DNA of 64,000 nt, taken from contig NZ_OZ240671.1 in assembly GCF_965198575.1 (NCBI RefSeq), positions 2,728,001 to 2,792,000 on the forward strand. Direction: 5' to 3'. The DNA comes from Lichenicola sp965198575. GTDB taxonomy: Bacteria; Pseudomonadota; Alphaproteobacteria; Acetobacterales; Acetobacteraceae. The translations under genes were made by a program, and so were the position numbers. Shown here in pieces: positions 32,622-41,895 of the stretch; the first letter of the stretch is position 1, and each line of letters opens with the position of its first letter. The notes beneath the pieces are model-generated. The model saw only the letters and a list, made by a program, of their open reading frames with translations. It had not been told where the DNA came from and searched no databases.

Positions 32622-34085
32622 CTATGGCAGCGCGTCCGGCACCGGGATGCCGAGCCGCTGCTGCACGCGCCAGGACCGGTTGCCGGTCACGAACGACCAC
32701 CAGCCGGCGGCGGCGCCAAAATGGCGCAGTAGCTGGAAGCTGAACGGCTCGATCAGGGCTGCCAGCAGTGCCAGTCCGACCGACAGGCCGGACTGGCCGC
32801 CGACCCAACGCCGGTAGAGCCGGAGCGACCAGAGGTGGAAGCTCAGATCCAGCACGATCTTGGCGCCGATGATGCCCAGGATCGGGCCGACCAGCGACAG
32901 CCTGCCGGACAGCGCATAGATCAGCAGCAGCACTACGCCGGTCAGGCCGTAGAGCGGCTGGAATGTGTCGATCGCCTTGATCGGCAGCATCGCGGTGCCG
33001 GTATGGCCGTAGAGCCGGTTGCCGACCATGTGGCGGTACCACAGATGCGTCTGCAGGAAGCCGCCGAACCAGCGCCGCCGCTGCCGCAGGAACGCGCCCA
33101 TCGTGCTCGGCGCATCGGTGCGGGCATGCGCGCCGCCGATCACCGCGGTGTGCCAGGCCAGGCCCTGCCGGCCGGCATAGTCGCGCAGCCGGTGGGTGAG
33201 CTCGTAATCCTCGACCAGGCAGTCGGGGTCGAACCCGCCGACCGCCAGCAAGGCCCGGCGCCGGTAGCAGGCAAACGCGCCGGAGATCAGCAGCAGCCCG
33301 TCGGCCTGCATCCAGGCATAGCGCGAGAGGAAGTTGCGCACGTACTCGTAGGTCTGGAACCACTGCAGCAGGCGGCCCTGCACGGACGGTCCGCACAGCG
33401 GCTTCAGCACGCCGGTCGCAGCCACCAGCGCCGGATCCTGTCCGAACGCCCGCCGCATCACGCCGAGTGCCGGCGGATCGAGCAGCGTGTCGGCATCGAC
33501 CGTCAGCACGAGTTCGGTCTCCACCAGGGCACAGGCGACGTTGAGCGCCTGCGCCTTGCCACCCGGGGGCAGCCGCAACCAGCGCAACGCGGGGTGGGTC
33601 GGGCTGGGCGCGCTCACTTCGCCGGGTGACGAGACCAGGCCGTAGCTGCGTTCCAGCAACGCCGCGGTACCGTCGGTGGAGCCGTCATCGGCGATCAGGA
33701 TGACATCGGCCGGATCGCTCTGCGCGAACAGGGCGGCGAGCGTGATCGGCAGGCTGCCGGCCTCGTTGCGCGCGGCCACGATGATCGTCGCGGAGGGCAG
33801 TGGGAGGCCCGAGGCCGGCGGCTCCGCAGCGCGCCGACGCAAGGCCAGCGTCTGCCAGAACACGAAGAGGAGCAGCACCGTGTCGTAGAGGATGTAGGCG
33901 ATGCCCGCGGACCAGGCGAACACGCCGCCGCCGCCTTCGAGGGCGCGCATCAGCAGCAGCACCCAGAAGGTCAGCACGCAGGCATGGATCAGCCAGCTGG
34001 CGACCGGTGTCCCGGGCGGGTTGAAGCGCGGCGAGAGGTCGAGGCGGGCCGATGCCAGGTCACGCGCAATCGAGCCAGAACTCAT
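32622..34085 (-). CDS. processive-type GT2 membrane glycosyltransferase
   Basis: A 487-residue protein. Two N-terminal membrane segments (residues about 28-75) precede a GT-A domain with ATIIVAARNEAGSL, IADDGSTDGT, LTVDADTLLD and VEDYELTHRL, and the QRRRWFGG (QxxRW) motif of processive enzymes. Three or four membrane segments close the chain. This is the architecture of polysaccharide synthases such as PgaC/hyaluronan-like enzymes; the sugar polymer is not predictable. It is divergent from cytochrome b561. Confidence 0.86.
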   Translation of the reverse strand: MSSGSIARDLASARLDLSPRFNPPGTPVASWLIHACVLTFWVLLLMRALEGGGGVFAWSAGIAYILYDTVLLLFVFWQTLALRRRAAEPPASGLPLPSATIIVAARNEAGSLPITLAALFAQSDPADVILIADDGSTDGTAALLERSYGLVSSPGEVSAPSPTHPALRWLRLPPGGKAQALNVACALVETELVLTVDADTLLDPPALGVMRRAFGQDPALVAATGVLKPLCGPSVQGRLLQWFQTYEYVRNFLSRYAWMQADGLLLISGAFACYRRRALLAVGGFDPDCLVEDYELTHRLRDYAGRQGLAWHTAVIGGAHARTDAPSTMGAFLRQRRRWFGGFLQTHLWYRHMVGNRLYGHTGTAMLPIKAIDTFQPLYGLTGVVLLLIYALSGRLSLVGPILGIIGAKIVLDLSFHLWSLRLYRRWVGGQSGLSVGLALLAALIEPFSFQLLRHFGAAAGWWSFVTGNRSWRVQQRLGIPVPDALP

Positions 34086-34175
34086 GGTGTCTCCGGGTGC
34101 CGCATCAACGCTGCATGAGATTGGATCGGCCGGGCGGCGACGCTATGCTCGCGAACCTGAGGAATTGTAACCGAC

Positions 34176-34781
34176 ATGCAACAGCCCACGGATCGGTATA
34201 CGCGGACGGCGATGCTGCTGCACTGGCTGGTCGCGGTCCTGATCATCGCCAACCTGGTGCTGATCTGGACGATGAGCCTGGATCCGAAGCCGCTGGTGCG
34301 GCCGATGATCAACCTGCACAAGTCGATCGGCCTCACCGTGCTCGGCCTGGTGCTGATCCGTGTGCTCTGGCGGCTGACGCACCGGCCGCCACCGCTGCCG
34401 CAAAGCTATCCGGCGATCGAGCGGCGTGGCGCGCATCTGGCTCACCTGGTGCTGTATGTGCTGATCCTGGGACTGCCGATCTCGGGCTACATCCACGACT
34501 CCGCCTTCGCCCAGGCGGCCGCCCATCCGCTGCGGCTGTATGGCCTGGTGCCGTTCCCGCGCATCGGGCCGATCATGGCGCTGGATCCGGCGACCAAGCA
34601 GCGGGTGCACGATTTCTGGTTCTCCGTGCACGGCTTTCTCGCCTACGGGCTGTATGCGCTGCTGGCGCTGCATGTGCTGGGCGCGCTGAAGCACCAGCTG
34701 CTCGACCGGCAGCCTGAACTCGCGCGGATGCTGCCCTGGGGGCGGCGGCCGGTGGCAACGAAGCTGGGCAACGACGGTTAG
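34176..34781 (+). CDS. cytochrome b561
   Basis: A 201-residue four-helix membrane protein of the prokaryotic b561 family: YTRTAMLLHWLVAVLI, then INLHKSIGLTVLGLVLIRVLWR, LVLYVLILGLPISGYI, and a last helix with SVHGFLAYGLYALLALHVLG. The histidines in these helices are the haem b ligands. It carries electrons between quinols and periplasmic partners. It probably forms a unit with the downstream SRPBCC gene 29 bases on. Confidence 0.88.
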   Translation: MQQPTDRYTRTAMLLHWLVAVLIIANLVLIWTMSLDPKPLVRPMINLHKSIGLTVLGLVLIRVLWRLTHRPPPLPQSYPAIERRGAHLAHLVLYVLILGLPISGYIHDSAFAQAAAHPLRLYGLVPFPRIGPIMALDPATKQRVHDFWFSVHGFLAYGLYALLALHVLGALKHQLLDRQPELARMLPWGRRPVATKLGNDG

Positions 34782-34810
34782 CGTCCGGTCAGCACCGGAG
34801 GATCCCACGC

Positions 34811-35314
34811 ATGTCCCAGTCCCTGTCGCCGCAGATCAACTGGCCCGACGCCTACCGACCGTCGGAAACCGCGGTGCATGTCCGCAACGAGCTGCTGATC
34901 GCGGCGCCGGCCGAGCGGATCTGGGCATGGCTGATCCGTGCCCCGCTCTGGCCGACCTGGTACGAGAACAGCCAGGACGTCGCGATCGAGGGCGGCGCGT
35001 TCGACCTCTCGCCGGGCGCCCGGTTCAGCTGGAAGACCTTCGGGCTGTCGATCGACTCCGTGGTCGGCGAGTTCGTGCCGAACCAGCGCATCGGGTGGAC
35101 CGGCATCGGCACCGGCATGGACGTCTATCATGGCTGGGTGATCGCGCCGCGCGATGGCGGCTGCCTGGTGCTGACCGAGGAAAACCAGAACGGCCTGGGT
35201 GCGCGGGCACAGAGCGTTCTGGCGCCCAACCGGATGCACAAGCACCACCAGATCTGGCTGGAGAGCCTGCAGGCGAAGGCGTCGCAGGGCATGCCGCCGG
35301 CGTCATTGGCCTGA
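34811..35314 (+). CDS. SRPBCC family protein (polyketide cyclase/START-like)
   Basis: A 167-residue protein with the hydrophobic-cavity fold pattern: VHVRNELLIAAPAERIWAWL, then WPTWYENSQDVAIEGG, ARFSWKTFGLSIDSVVGEF and the long C-terminal helix. Such proteins bind lipids or aromatic compounds; the ligand is unknown. The ATG at 34811 is preceded by CCGGAGGATCC, a good binding site. Confidence 0.8.
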   Translation: MSQSLSPQINWPDAYRPSETAVHVRNELLIAAPAERIWAWLIRAPLWPTWYENSQDVAIEGGAFDLSPGARFSWKTFGLSIDSVVGEFVPNQRIGWTGIGTGMDVYHGWVIAPRDGGCLVLTEENQNGLGARAQSVLAPNRMHKHHQIWLESLQAKASQGMPPASLA

Positions 35315-35449
35315 GTCGGAAGGCCCCGGATGCGATTCGGGGCCGTTCGCGCGAGGTCGGGACGGCTGTGGATTACGGGCACAGCTTGGCTAGCGGCTTG
35401 ATCATGAAGGCCTGCCGGTAACGAGGGCCATGGCACCGGCGCAACGCTC

Positions 35450-35498
35450 ACGCATAAATATGGGGTGCAGACTTCCAATGCGACGCCATATGTAGCGT
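35450..35498 (+). promoter_or_regulatory. putative NrdR box pair upstream of nrdA
   Basis: Two 16-base elements lie in the 277-base gene-free gap before nrdA: ACGCATAAATATGGGG (35450-35465) and ACGCCATATGTAGCGT (35483-35498). The second fits the NrdR consensus ACACwAwATwTwGTGT well and the first partly. Their centres are 33 bases apart, about three helical turns, the spacing expected for tandem NrdR boxes. NrdR would repress the reductase when dATP is high. Confidence 0.55.
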
Positions 35499-35591
35499 AA
35501 TGCCGCTGCGGACGCGCCGGACGAGCGGCGATCTCCGCCACCGGAACATCGGCTCGACCAGTCCCGGCGCGACCATTCAAGGAGAGTACGC

Positions 35592-37589
35592 ATGACCCTG
35601 AACGAGGCTGGAGAGACCGCGTCCGCAACGCGAGAGATCGAGGCCGACGGTCAGGGTCAGGAACAGCATCGGAGCCTGCCGCTTCGTGCACAGACGACGC
35701 TCGCCGACGCCGGGATGGGCGGCCTCGAGGATGCCTCGCTCGGCGACCTGAACGACGTCGTGCAGATGGAGGGCCGCTACCAGGTCCGCGTCGATCGCTC
35801 GCGTGACGCGCTGCTGACCGACTTCGGCAAGGCCACCCTGGATAACCGCTACCTGCTGCCGGGCGAGGGCTACCAGGACCTGTTCGCCCGCGTCGCCAGC
35901 TACTACGGCGACGACCACGCGCACGCCCAGCGCCTGTACGACTACATCTCCAAGCACTGGTTCATGCCGGCGACCCCGGTGCTGTCGAACGGCGGCACCT
36001 CGCGCGGCCTGCCGATCAGCTGCTTCCTGAACGAGGCGTCCGACAGCCTCGAGGGCATCGTGGGCTTGTGGAACGAGAATGTCTGGCTGGCCTCGAAGGG
36101 CGGCGGCATCGGCTCGTACTGGGGCAACCTGCGCTCGATCGGCGAGAATGTCGGGCGCAACGGCAAGACCTCCGGCGTGATCCCGTTCATCCGGGTGATG
36201 GACAGCCTGACGCTGGCGATCAGCCAGGGCTCGCTGCGTCGCGGCTCGGCGGCGGTGTATCTGCCGGTCTGGCACCCGGAAGTCGAGGAGTTCATCGAGA
36301 TGCGCCGCCCGACCGGTGGCGATCCGAACCGCAAGGCGATGAACCTGCATCACGGCATCCTGATCAGCGACGCCTTCATGCGCGCCGTCGATGCCGACGA
36401 GGAGTGGGCGCTGGTCAGCCCGAAGGATGGCGCGCACATCCGCAAGGTGTCTGCACGCAACCTGTGGATCCGCATCCTGACCGCGCGGATGGAGCAGGGC
36501 GAGCCCTACATCATCTATTCCGACCACGTGAACAACGCGCGTCCGGACCACCACAAGCTGGCCGGGCTCGAGGTGAAGACCTCCAACCTCTGCGCCGAGA
36601 TCACCCTGCCGACCGGCATCGACCAGTACGGTCAGCAGCGCACTGCGGTGTGCTGCCTGTCGTCGCTGAACCTCGAGACCTGGTTCGACTGGAAGGACCA
36701 TCCGCTGTTCATCGAGGACATCATGCGGTTCCTCGACAACGTGCTGCAGGACTTCATCGACCGCGCGCCGGACGAGATGGCGAAGGCGAAGTATGCCGCC
36801 GCACGCGAGCGGTCGGTGGGCCTCGGCGTGATGGGCTTCCACTCGTTCCTGCAGGCGCAGAACGTTCCGTTCGAGAGCGTCATCGCCAAGGTCTGGAACA
36901 TGCGGATGTTCAAGCACATCCGCGGCCAGGCGGACGCCGCCTCGCGGATGCTGGCCGAGGAGAAGGGCGCCTGCCCGGACGCCGCCGATTACGGGGTGAT
37001 GGAGCGCTTCAGCCACAAGCTGGCGATCGCGCCGACGGCCTCGATCTCGATCATCACCGGCGCCACCAGCCCGGGCATCGAGCCGATCGCCGCCAACGTG
37101 TTCCTACAGAAGACGCTGTCCGGCAGCTTCAGCGTGCGCAACCGGCACTTGCAGAAACTTCTGGCGGCGAAGGGCTACGACACCGACGAGGTCTGGTCCT
37201 CGATCACGCTCACCAAGGGCAGCGTGCAGCATCTCGACTTCCTGACCCAGCAGGAAAAGGACGTGTACAAGACCGCGTTCGAGCTCGACCAGCGCTGGAT
37301 CATCGAGCATGCCGCGGATCGCACGCCGTTCATTTGCCAGAGCCAGTCGGTCAACCTGTTCCTGCCGGCCGACATCCACAAGCGCGACCTGCACCAGATC
37401 CATTTCCTAGCCTGGAAGCGCGGCGTGAAGAGCCTGTACTACTGCCGCAGCCTGTCGATCCAGCGCGCTGACAGCGTTAGCGAGATGCTGAACAAGCCCG
37501 ACGCACTCGACCAGGATGCGAAGCTGCCGCCGGTGCGGCCGGCCGTGACCAGCACCACCGACTACGAGGAATGCCTCGCCTGCCAGTAG
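35592..37589 (+). CDS. nrdA: class Ia ribonucleotide reductase, large subunit
   Basis: A 665-residue catalytic subunit that reduces ribonucleoside diphosphates. Active-site features are present: GLPISCFLNEASDS (redox Cys), TSNLCAEI (the N-x-C-x-E triad with the thiyl cysteine), VCCLSSLN (partner Cys), VKSLYYCRS (Tyr-Tyr radical relay) and the C-terminal CLACQ pair that recharges the site. The family's N-terminal ATP cone (about 90 residues in E. coli NrdA) is not seen; the first 50 residues are variable. The partner nrdB is 3.3 kb downstream. The 3' end overlaps the converging MYG1-family gene by 28 bases. Confidence 0.95.
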   Translation: MTLNEAGETASATREIEADGQGQEQHRSLPLRAQTTLADAGMGGLEDASLGDLNDVVQMEGRYQVRVDRSRDALLTDFGKATLDNRYLLPGEGYQDLFARVASYYGDDHAHAQRLYDYISKHWFMPATPVLSNGGTSRGLPISCFLNEASDSLEGIVGLWNENVWLASKGGGIGSYWGNLRSIGENVGRNGKTSGVIPFIRVMDSLTLAISQGSLRRGSAAVYLPVWHPEVEEFIEMRRPTGGDPNRKAMNLHHGILISDAFMRAVDADEEWALVSPKDGAHIRKVSARNLWIRILTARMEQGEPYIIYSDHVNNARPDHHKLAGLEVKTSNLCAEITLPTGIDQYGQQRTAVCCLSSLNLETWFDWKDHPLFIEDIMRFLDNVLQDFIDRAPDEMAKAKYAAARERSVGLGVMGFHSFLQAQNVPFESVIAKVWNMRMFKHIRGQADAASRMLAEEKGACPDAADYGVMERFSHKLAIAPTASISIITGATSPGIEPIAANVFLQKTLSGSFSVRNRHLQKLLAAKGYDTDEVWSSITLTKGSVQHLDFLTQQEKDVYKTAFELDQRWIIEHAADRTPFICQSQSVNLFLPADIHKRDLHQIHFLAWKRGVKSLYYCRSLSIQRADSVSEMLNKPDALDQDAKLPPVRPAVTSTTDYEECLACQ

Positions 37590-38566
37590 GCGGCGAGGCG
37601 GTTGGCGGGTGCGGCGACATCCGCCAGGGCCAGCCGGGCCATTGCCAGCGCGCCGTCGCGTGATCCGGCGGCGCCGACGAACCGGCGCAGATGCACGAAC
37701 ACCGCGTCCGGCACCCCTGTGATCTTGATCAGGTCGTCCGCCTGCAGCCCGGCCCAGGCTTCCGGCAGCGGCAGTTTCTGCGCGAACGAGCCGGGCTCCG
37801 GCGGCACCGTGTCCAGCATCCAGTTGCCGTTCGAGGCCGGCGACACGGTGAGCAGCACCGGAAGTTCGTGCGTATGCACGACATTCTTCCACGGCATGCC
37901 GCGATCCAGCACCAGCAGGCGCGGATCCTCCGCACTCCGGTGGGCGGCCATCACCGTAGCCTCGGCGGCCAGGCGCGAGCGCATGGTGTCGACGCGCCGG
38001 CGCAGCACGGTCTCGGCCAGGCGGGAGGCCTCCATGAAGGCCGCGTCGCCGGCGGTCGGGCCATCGGAGGCGGGATCGTCCCAGGTCGGGTTGAACTCGC
38101 CGATCAGGGTGGCGAGGTTGAGGCTGTCGCGACCATCCACCGCCACGCCATTGTCGATCTCGTCAATCCGCCGCACCAGGCCGTGATCGATGTCGGCGGC
38201 GATGCGCGGCGCGAATTGCTGGGCCACGTCCGGGGGCAGCAAGGCGGCGACGGCGCGGGCGCCATAGACCTGCCAGACCAGGCCTGCCGACGAGAACGGC
38301 GTGCCGTCGGGTCGTGTGGGTGCGCCGCGCTGGTGGTGGTCGAAGCGGTTGGCATCGGCCTCGTAGCGGCTGCCGACGTCCCAGACGATGGTGGCCGCCT
38401 CGATGAGACCGGGCGACCTGGTGCGCAACAGCGCGTGGTCGACGCCGGGCTCGTGCAGGCCGAGTGCGAGGCGCAGCACGGCATAGGCGAACACCTCGTC
38501 GGCGTGGAACTTGCCGCTATGGGTGGCCAGGATCGGGTGCTGCGAGGTGTCGGTCATGGCGTCCAT
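37562..38566 (-). CDS. MYG1 family protein (DHH-like hydrolase)
   Basis: A 334-residue protein matching the MYG1/UPF0160 family. THSGKFHADEVFAYAVLRL and RFDHHQRGAP (a DHH-type metal site) are near the N-terminus. VVHTHELPVLLTVSP and HLRRFVGAAGSRDGALAMA are near the C-terminus. The eukaryotic homologue has 3'-5' RNA exonuclease activity; bacterial members are predicted metal-dependent phosphoesterases. The start is the ATG at 38566 or a second ATG at 38557. Confidence 0.86.
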   Translation of the reverse strand: MDAMTDTSQHPILATHSGKFHADEVFAYAVLRLALGLHEPGVDHALLRTRSPGLIEAATIVWDVGSRYEADANRFDHHQRGAPTRPDGTPFSSAGLVWQVYGARAVAALLPPDVAQQFAPRIAADIDHGLVRRIDEIDNGVAVDGRDSLNLATLIGEFNPTWDDPASDGPTAGDAAFMEASRLAETVLRRRVDTMRSRLAAEATVMAAHRSAEDPRLLVLDRGMPWKNVVHTHELPVLLTVSPASNGNWMLDTVPPEPGSFAQKLPLPEAWAGLQADDLIKITGVPDAVFVHLRRFVGAAGSRDGALAMARLALADVAAPANRLAAYWQARHSS

Positions 38567-38640
38567 CGGGAACGGGCGGTCAGGCCCGGACGGGCACCGC
38601 GGAAGCCGCTTCTATACACAAGGCGGGCACGGGGCGGCCA

Positions 38641-39114
38641 TCATCCCTCGATCGCCACCACCTGCACCGGCTCGCGGCCGCCGCCCTGCTCGACGGTTTC
38701 ACCGACACCGGCACCCTGCAGCGCCACCGCCAGCGGCGCCACATAGCTCAGCCGCGCCTGCGCCGGATCGGCCTCGTCCTCGCCGACGATCCGGAATTGG
38801 CTGATCGCGCCGCCGCCGCGCCGGATGCTCACCAGCACCCCGAACGCCACCTCCTGCGGCGCGGGCCCGGGTGGCTCCACCAGCTGCGCAGTGGTGTGTC
38901 TCGCCTGCCAGTAGCGCAGGTCGCGCAGCAGCCGGGGGCGCGCATCGTCATCGGGTGCGACTTCGGCGAGCTCCGCACGCAACGACGCCAGCGCCGCCTC
39001 GATCTGGGCCAGCCCGCTCGGCGTGACGAGGTTCGGGTGCAGGCTGACCGGCCGCTCCGGCAGCATCGCCGCCCTGGCTTCCTCGGCTTCCTCCGACACG
39101 AATGCGCGGCTCAT
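38641..39114 (-). CDS. GreA/GreB family elongation factor-like protein
   Basis: A 157-residue protein. The N-terminal helical region (TPSGLAQIEAALASLRAELA) is shorter than the coiled coil of GreA. The C-terminal half is the Gre/Rnk FKBP-like domain: AISQFRIVGEDEADPAQARL and SYVAPLAVALQGAGVGETV. Gre factors rescue backtracked RNA polymerase; this subgroup, with the MSRAFVSEE start and LPERPVSLHPN, may differ in activity. It lies upstream of and co-oriented with the MYG1-family gene. Confidence 0.85.
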   Translation of the reverse strand: MSRAFVSEEAEEARAAMLPERPVSLHPNLVTPSGLAQIEAALASLRAELAEVAPDDDARPRLLRDLRYWQARHTTAQLVEPPGPAPQEVAFGVLVSIRRGGGAISQFRIVGEDEADPAQARLSYVAPLAVALQGAGVGETVEQGGGREPVQVVAIEG

Positions 39115-39193
39115 CGCTGTGTCTCCTGTTCATGGCGGTCTGCAACGGCGGTGGTGACCCGGGCGTTCGCCACCAACGAGGGGAGACATCCGC

Positions 39194-39901
39194 ATGCCCA
39201 TGACCATCACGGTGCCAGCGCCCACAGTCCCGGTGCAGGGTGAGGCAGCGGCGTTTCCGGTCCGGCGGATATGGTGCGTCGGCCGCAACTACGCCGAGCA
39301 CGCCCGCGAGATGGGCAGCGATCCGGACAGGACGCCGCCGTTCTTTTTCGCCAAGCCGGCGGACGCCGTGGTGCCTGGTGGCGGCACGCTGGTCTTCCCG
39401 TCCCGGACCAGCTCGCTGCATCACGAAGTCGAGCTCGTGGTGGCGATCGGGGTCGGCGGCGAGGACATCGCGGCGTCGCGGGCGCTCGAACACGTGTACG
39501 GCTATGCGGTCGGCCTCGACATGACCCGCCGTGACCTGCAGGCGGAGGCCAAGCGGCTGGGCCAGCCGTGGGCGCTGGCAAAGGGGTTCGACGAGTCCTG
39601 CCCGATCGGGGCGATCCTCCCGGCGGCGACCGGTTTCGACCCGACGCGCGGCGCGATCGCCCTGGCGGTGAACGGCACGCAGCGCCAGTCCGGCGACCTG
39701 TCCGAGATGATCTGGCCGGTCTCCGAGGCGATCGCGTATCTCTCGCGCTTCGTCGCACTGGCACCGGGAGACCTGATCATGACCGGCACGCCGGCCGGTG
39801 TCGGACCGGTGCTGCCCGGCGACATGGTGACCGGCACCTGCGCCGGGCTCGGCGAGATCACCGTCCGCTACGTTGCGCGCAACACGGGAGAGCCCGCATG
39901 A
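39194..39901 (+). CDS. fumarylacetoacetate hydrolase family protein
   Basis: A 235-residue FAH-fold hydrolase. It shows IWCVGRNYAEHAREMG, FFFAKPADAVVPGG, HHEVELVVAIG (metal-binding glutamates), GYAVGLDMTRRDLQ and DLIMTGTPAGVGPV. The length and these motifs fit fumarylpyruvate or acylpyruvate hydrolases of aromatic or gentisate-type breakdown. The exact substrate is not assured. The stop overlaps the next start as ATGA. Confidence 0.88.
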   Translation: MPMTITVPAPTVPVQGEAAAFPVRRIWCVGRNYAEHAREMGSDPDRTPPFFFAKPADAVVPGGGTLVFPSRTSSLHHEVELVVAIGVGGEDIAASRALEHVYGYAVGLDMTRRDLQAEAKRLGQPWALAKGFDESCPIGAILPAATGFDPTRGAIALAVNGTQRQSGDLSEMIWPVSEAIAYLSRFVALAPGDLIMTGTPAGVGPVLPGDMVTGTCAGLGEITVRYVARNTGEPA

Positions 39902-40629
39902 CCCTGCATGTGCTGACGGGCGCCTCGCGCGGCCTCGGTGCGGCGATGCTGCGCCAGCTGCTGCGCGAGGGTCACCACGTCGTGGCGGCCGCACGTGGTG
40001 CCGCACCGGAACTCGGCCCCGGGAGCACCGGGCGGCTGGACTGGACGCGCATCGATCTCGGCGATCCGGCGGCGGCCCGCAGTTGGGTCGTGGACGCGCT
40101 GGCCGAGCTGTCATTCGCCGACGAGGCCGCGCTGATCCTGAATGCCGGGATACTGGAGCCGGTGGTGCCGGTGGCGGCTCTGCAGGCCGAAGCGCTCGAG
40201 GCGAACATGCGGATCAACCTGGTATCACCGATGCTGGTGACCGCCGGCTTCCTCGAAGCGACCGCGGATCGGGGTGTGAAGCGGCGCGTGCTGGCGATCT
40301 CGTCAGGGGCGGCGCGGCGTGGCACCGCGCACTGGAGCGCCTATTGCGCGAGCAAGGCCGGGCTCGACAATTTCGTGCGCGCGTTGAACAGCGAGCAGGC
40401 CGGCGAGGCGGATGCGTCGGTTCGTGCCGTGTCGCTTGCGCCTGGCGTGGTGGATACGGCGATGCAGGAGAGTGTCCGGGGCAGCCTCATCCCGGACCGC
40501 GCCAGGTTCCAGGCGCTGCATGACGAGGGCCGGCTGACGACACCCGAGGATGCGGCCGCGGCGATCCTGGCCTGTCTTCGGCGGGACGATTTCGGCAGCG
40601 TCGAGATCGACGACATCCGCAATCATTGA
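39898..40629 (+). CDS. SDR family oxidoreductase
   Basis: A 243-residue SDR. Cofactor motif LTGASRGLGAAML, LNAGIL in place of NNAG, and active site AISSGAAR plus YCASKAGLDNF. The end of the fold, SLAPGVVDTAMQESVR, matches sepiapterin-reductase-like and YueD-type members. It is coupled to the FAH gene by a four-base overlap. The 237 bases after it, before nrdB, hold no gene that I can see. Confidence 0.87.
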   Translation: MTLHVLTGASRGLGAAMLRQLLREGHHVVAAARGAAPELGPGSTGRLDWTRIDLGDPAAARSWVVDALAELSFADEAALILNAGILEPVVPVAALQAEALEANMRINLVSPMLVTAGFLEATADRGVKRRVLAISSGAARRGTAHWSAYCASKAGLDNFVRALNSEQAGEADASVRAVSLAPGVVDTAMQESVRGSLIPDRARFQALHDEGRLTTPEDAAAAILACLRRDDFGSVEIDDIRNH

Positions 40630-40866
40630 TCAGGCTTGGCGGCTCAACCAGCTAGATGTGGTGGTGCGCAGCAGGGCGTACCACAACATCGAGCAGGACA
40701 CGGAGAATCCACTGGTCGAGGCAGCGGGTTCCGCGCATAGTCGTTTCATCGAATCGCGGCTGACCCGTAGCCGCCGCCCGGCACCCCCGGGGCCGCTCGA
40801 ACCAGACACAGGCGGAGAGGGACGACCGGGCGACCGGTGCGACCTGCCCCGCCGACGGAGACCGAC

Positions 40867-41895
40867 ATGGACCAGATCGTCACGACCCGCTTCGACCTGC
40901 TGACGGCGAACCCGGTCTACAAGCCGTTCCGCTATCCGTGGGCCTACGACGCCTGGCTGACCCAGCAGCGCGTGCATTGGCTGCCGGAAGAGGTGCCGCT
41001 CGCCGACGACGTCAAGGACTGGCACCGCAACCTGACGGCCTCGGAACAGAACCTCGTCACGCAGATATTCCGCTTCTTCACGCAGTCGGACGTGGAAGTG
41101 AATAACTGTTACATGAAGCACTACAGCCAGGTCTTCAAGCCGACCGAAATCCTGATGATGCTGTCTGCGTTCTCGAATATCGAGACGATTCACATCGCCG
41201 CCTACAGCCACCTGCTCGACACCATCGGCATGCCGGAGGCGGAGTATTCCGCGTTCCTCGGCTACAAAGAAATGAAGGACAAGTTCGATTACATGCAGGG
41301 GTTCTCGGTCGAGAACAAGCATGAGATCGCGAAGACGCTTGCTGCCTTCGGCGCCTTCACCGAGGGGCTGCAGCTGTTCGCCTCGTTCGCGATCCTGCTG
41401 AATTTCCCGCGCTTCAACAAGCTGAAGGGGATGGGGCAGATCGTGTCGTGGTCGGTGCGCGACGAGACGCTGCACTGCCTGTCGGTTATCCGGCTGTTCC
41501 GGGTATTCGTGCAGGAAAATCCCGAGATCTGGACCGATGCGCTGCGCACCGAACTTACCGAGATCTGTGCCACGATCGTGCATCACGAGGACGCCTTCAT
41601 CGATCTCGCCTTCGAGCTCGGTCCGGTGGAAGGTCTCGATGCGGCCCAGGTCAAGACCTATATCCGCTTCATCGCCGATCGCCGGCTGATGCAGCTGGGT
41701 CTCGATCCGCTCTACAACATCGAGAGCAATCCGCTGCCTTGGCTGGACGACATGCTGAACGCCGTCGAGCACGCCAACTTCTTCGAGAACCGCTCGACCG
41801 AATACAGCCGCGCTTCGACCAGCGGCACCTGGGAGGAGGCGTTCTCCTCCTCGATCGGCGCCGACTGGGCGGAAGAGACCGCAGTGCCGGCATGA
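40867..41895 (+). CDS. nrdB: class Ia ribonucleotide reductase, small subunit
   Basis: A 342-residue radical-generating subunit. The diiron and tyrosyl site is visible: SNIETIHIAAYSHLL has Glu, His and, four residues after the His, the radical Tyr. FTEGLQLFASFAILL and SVRDETLHCLSVI supply the later Glu and His ligands. The ATG at 40867 has GGAG about seven bases upstream; the frame from 40837 adds a poor N-terminus. There is no N-terminal ATP cone. The stop overlaps an ATG of the following purU region (ATGA). Confidence 0.95.
   Translation: MDQIVTTRFDLLTANPVYKPFRYPWAYDAWLTQQRVHWLPEEVPLADDVKDWHRNLTASEQNLVTQIFRFFTQSDVEVNNCYMKHYSQVFKPTEILMMLSAFSNIETIHIAAYSHLLDTIGMPEAEYSAFLGYKEMKDKFDYMQGFSVENKHEIAKTLAAFGAFTEGLQLFASFAILLNFPRFNKLKGMGQIVSWSVRDETLHCLSVIRLFRVFVQENPEIWTDALRTELTEICATIVHHEDAFIDLAFELGPVEGLDAAQVKTYIRFIADRRLMQLGLDPLYNIESNPLPWLDDMLNAVEHANFFENRSTEYSRASTSGTWEEAFSSSIGADWAEETAVPA

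Noticed and set aside
32320..33396. Long minus-strand frame joining the antitoxin to upstream sequence
   Set aside because: Only the last 80 codons from the ATG at 32562 look like protein; the rest is a shadow of the GT2 gene.
40640..40720. NrdR-like boxes upstream of nrdB (around ACCAGCTAGATGTGGT)
   Set aside because: The matches to the consensus are weak and no second box has the right spacing.
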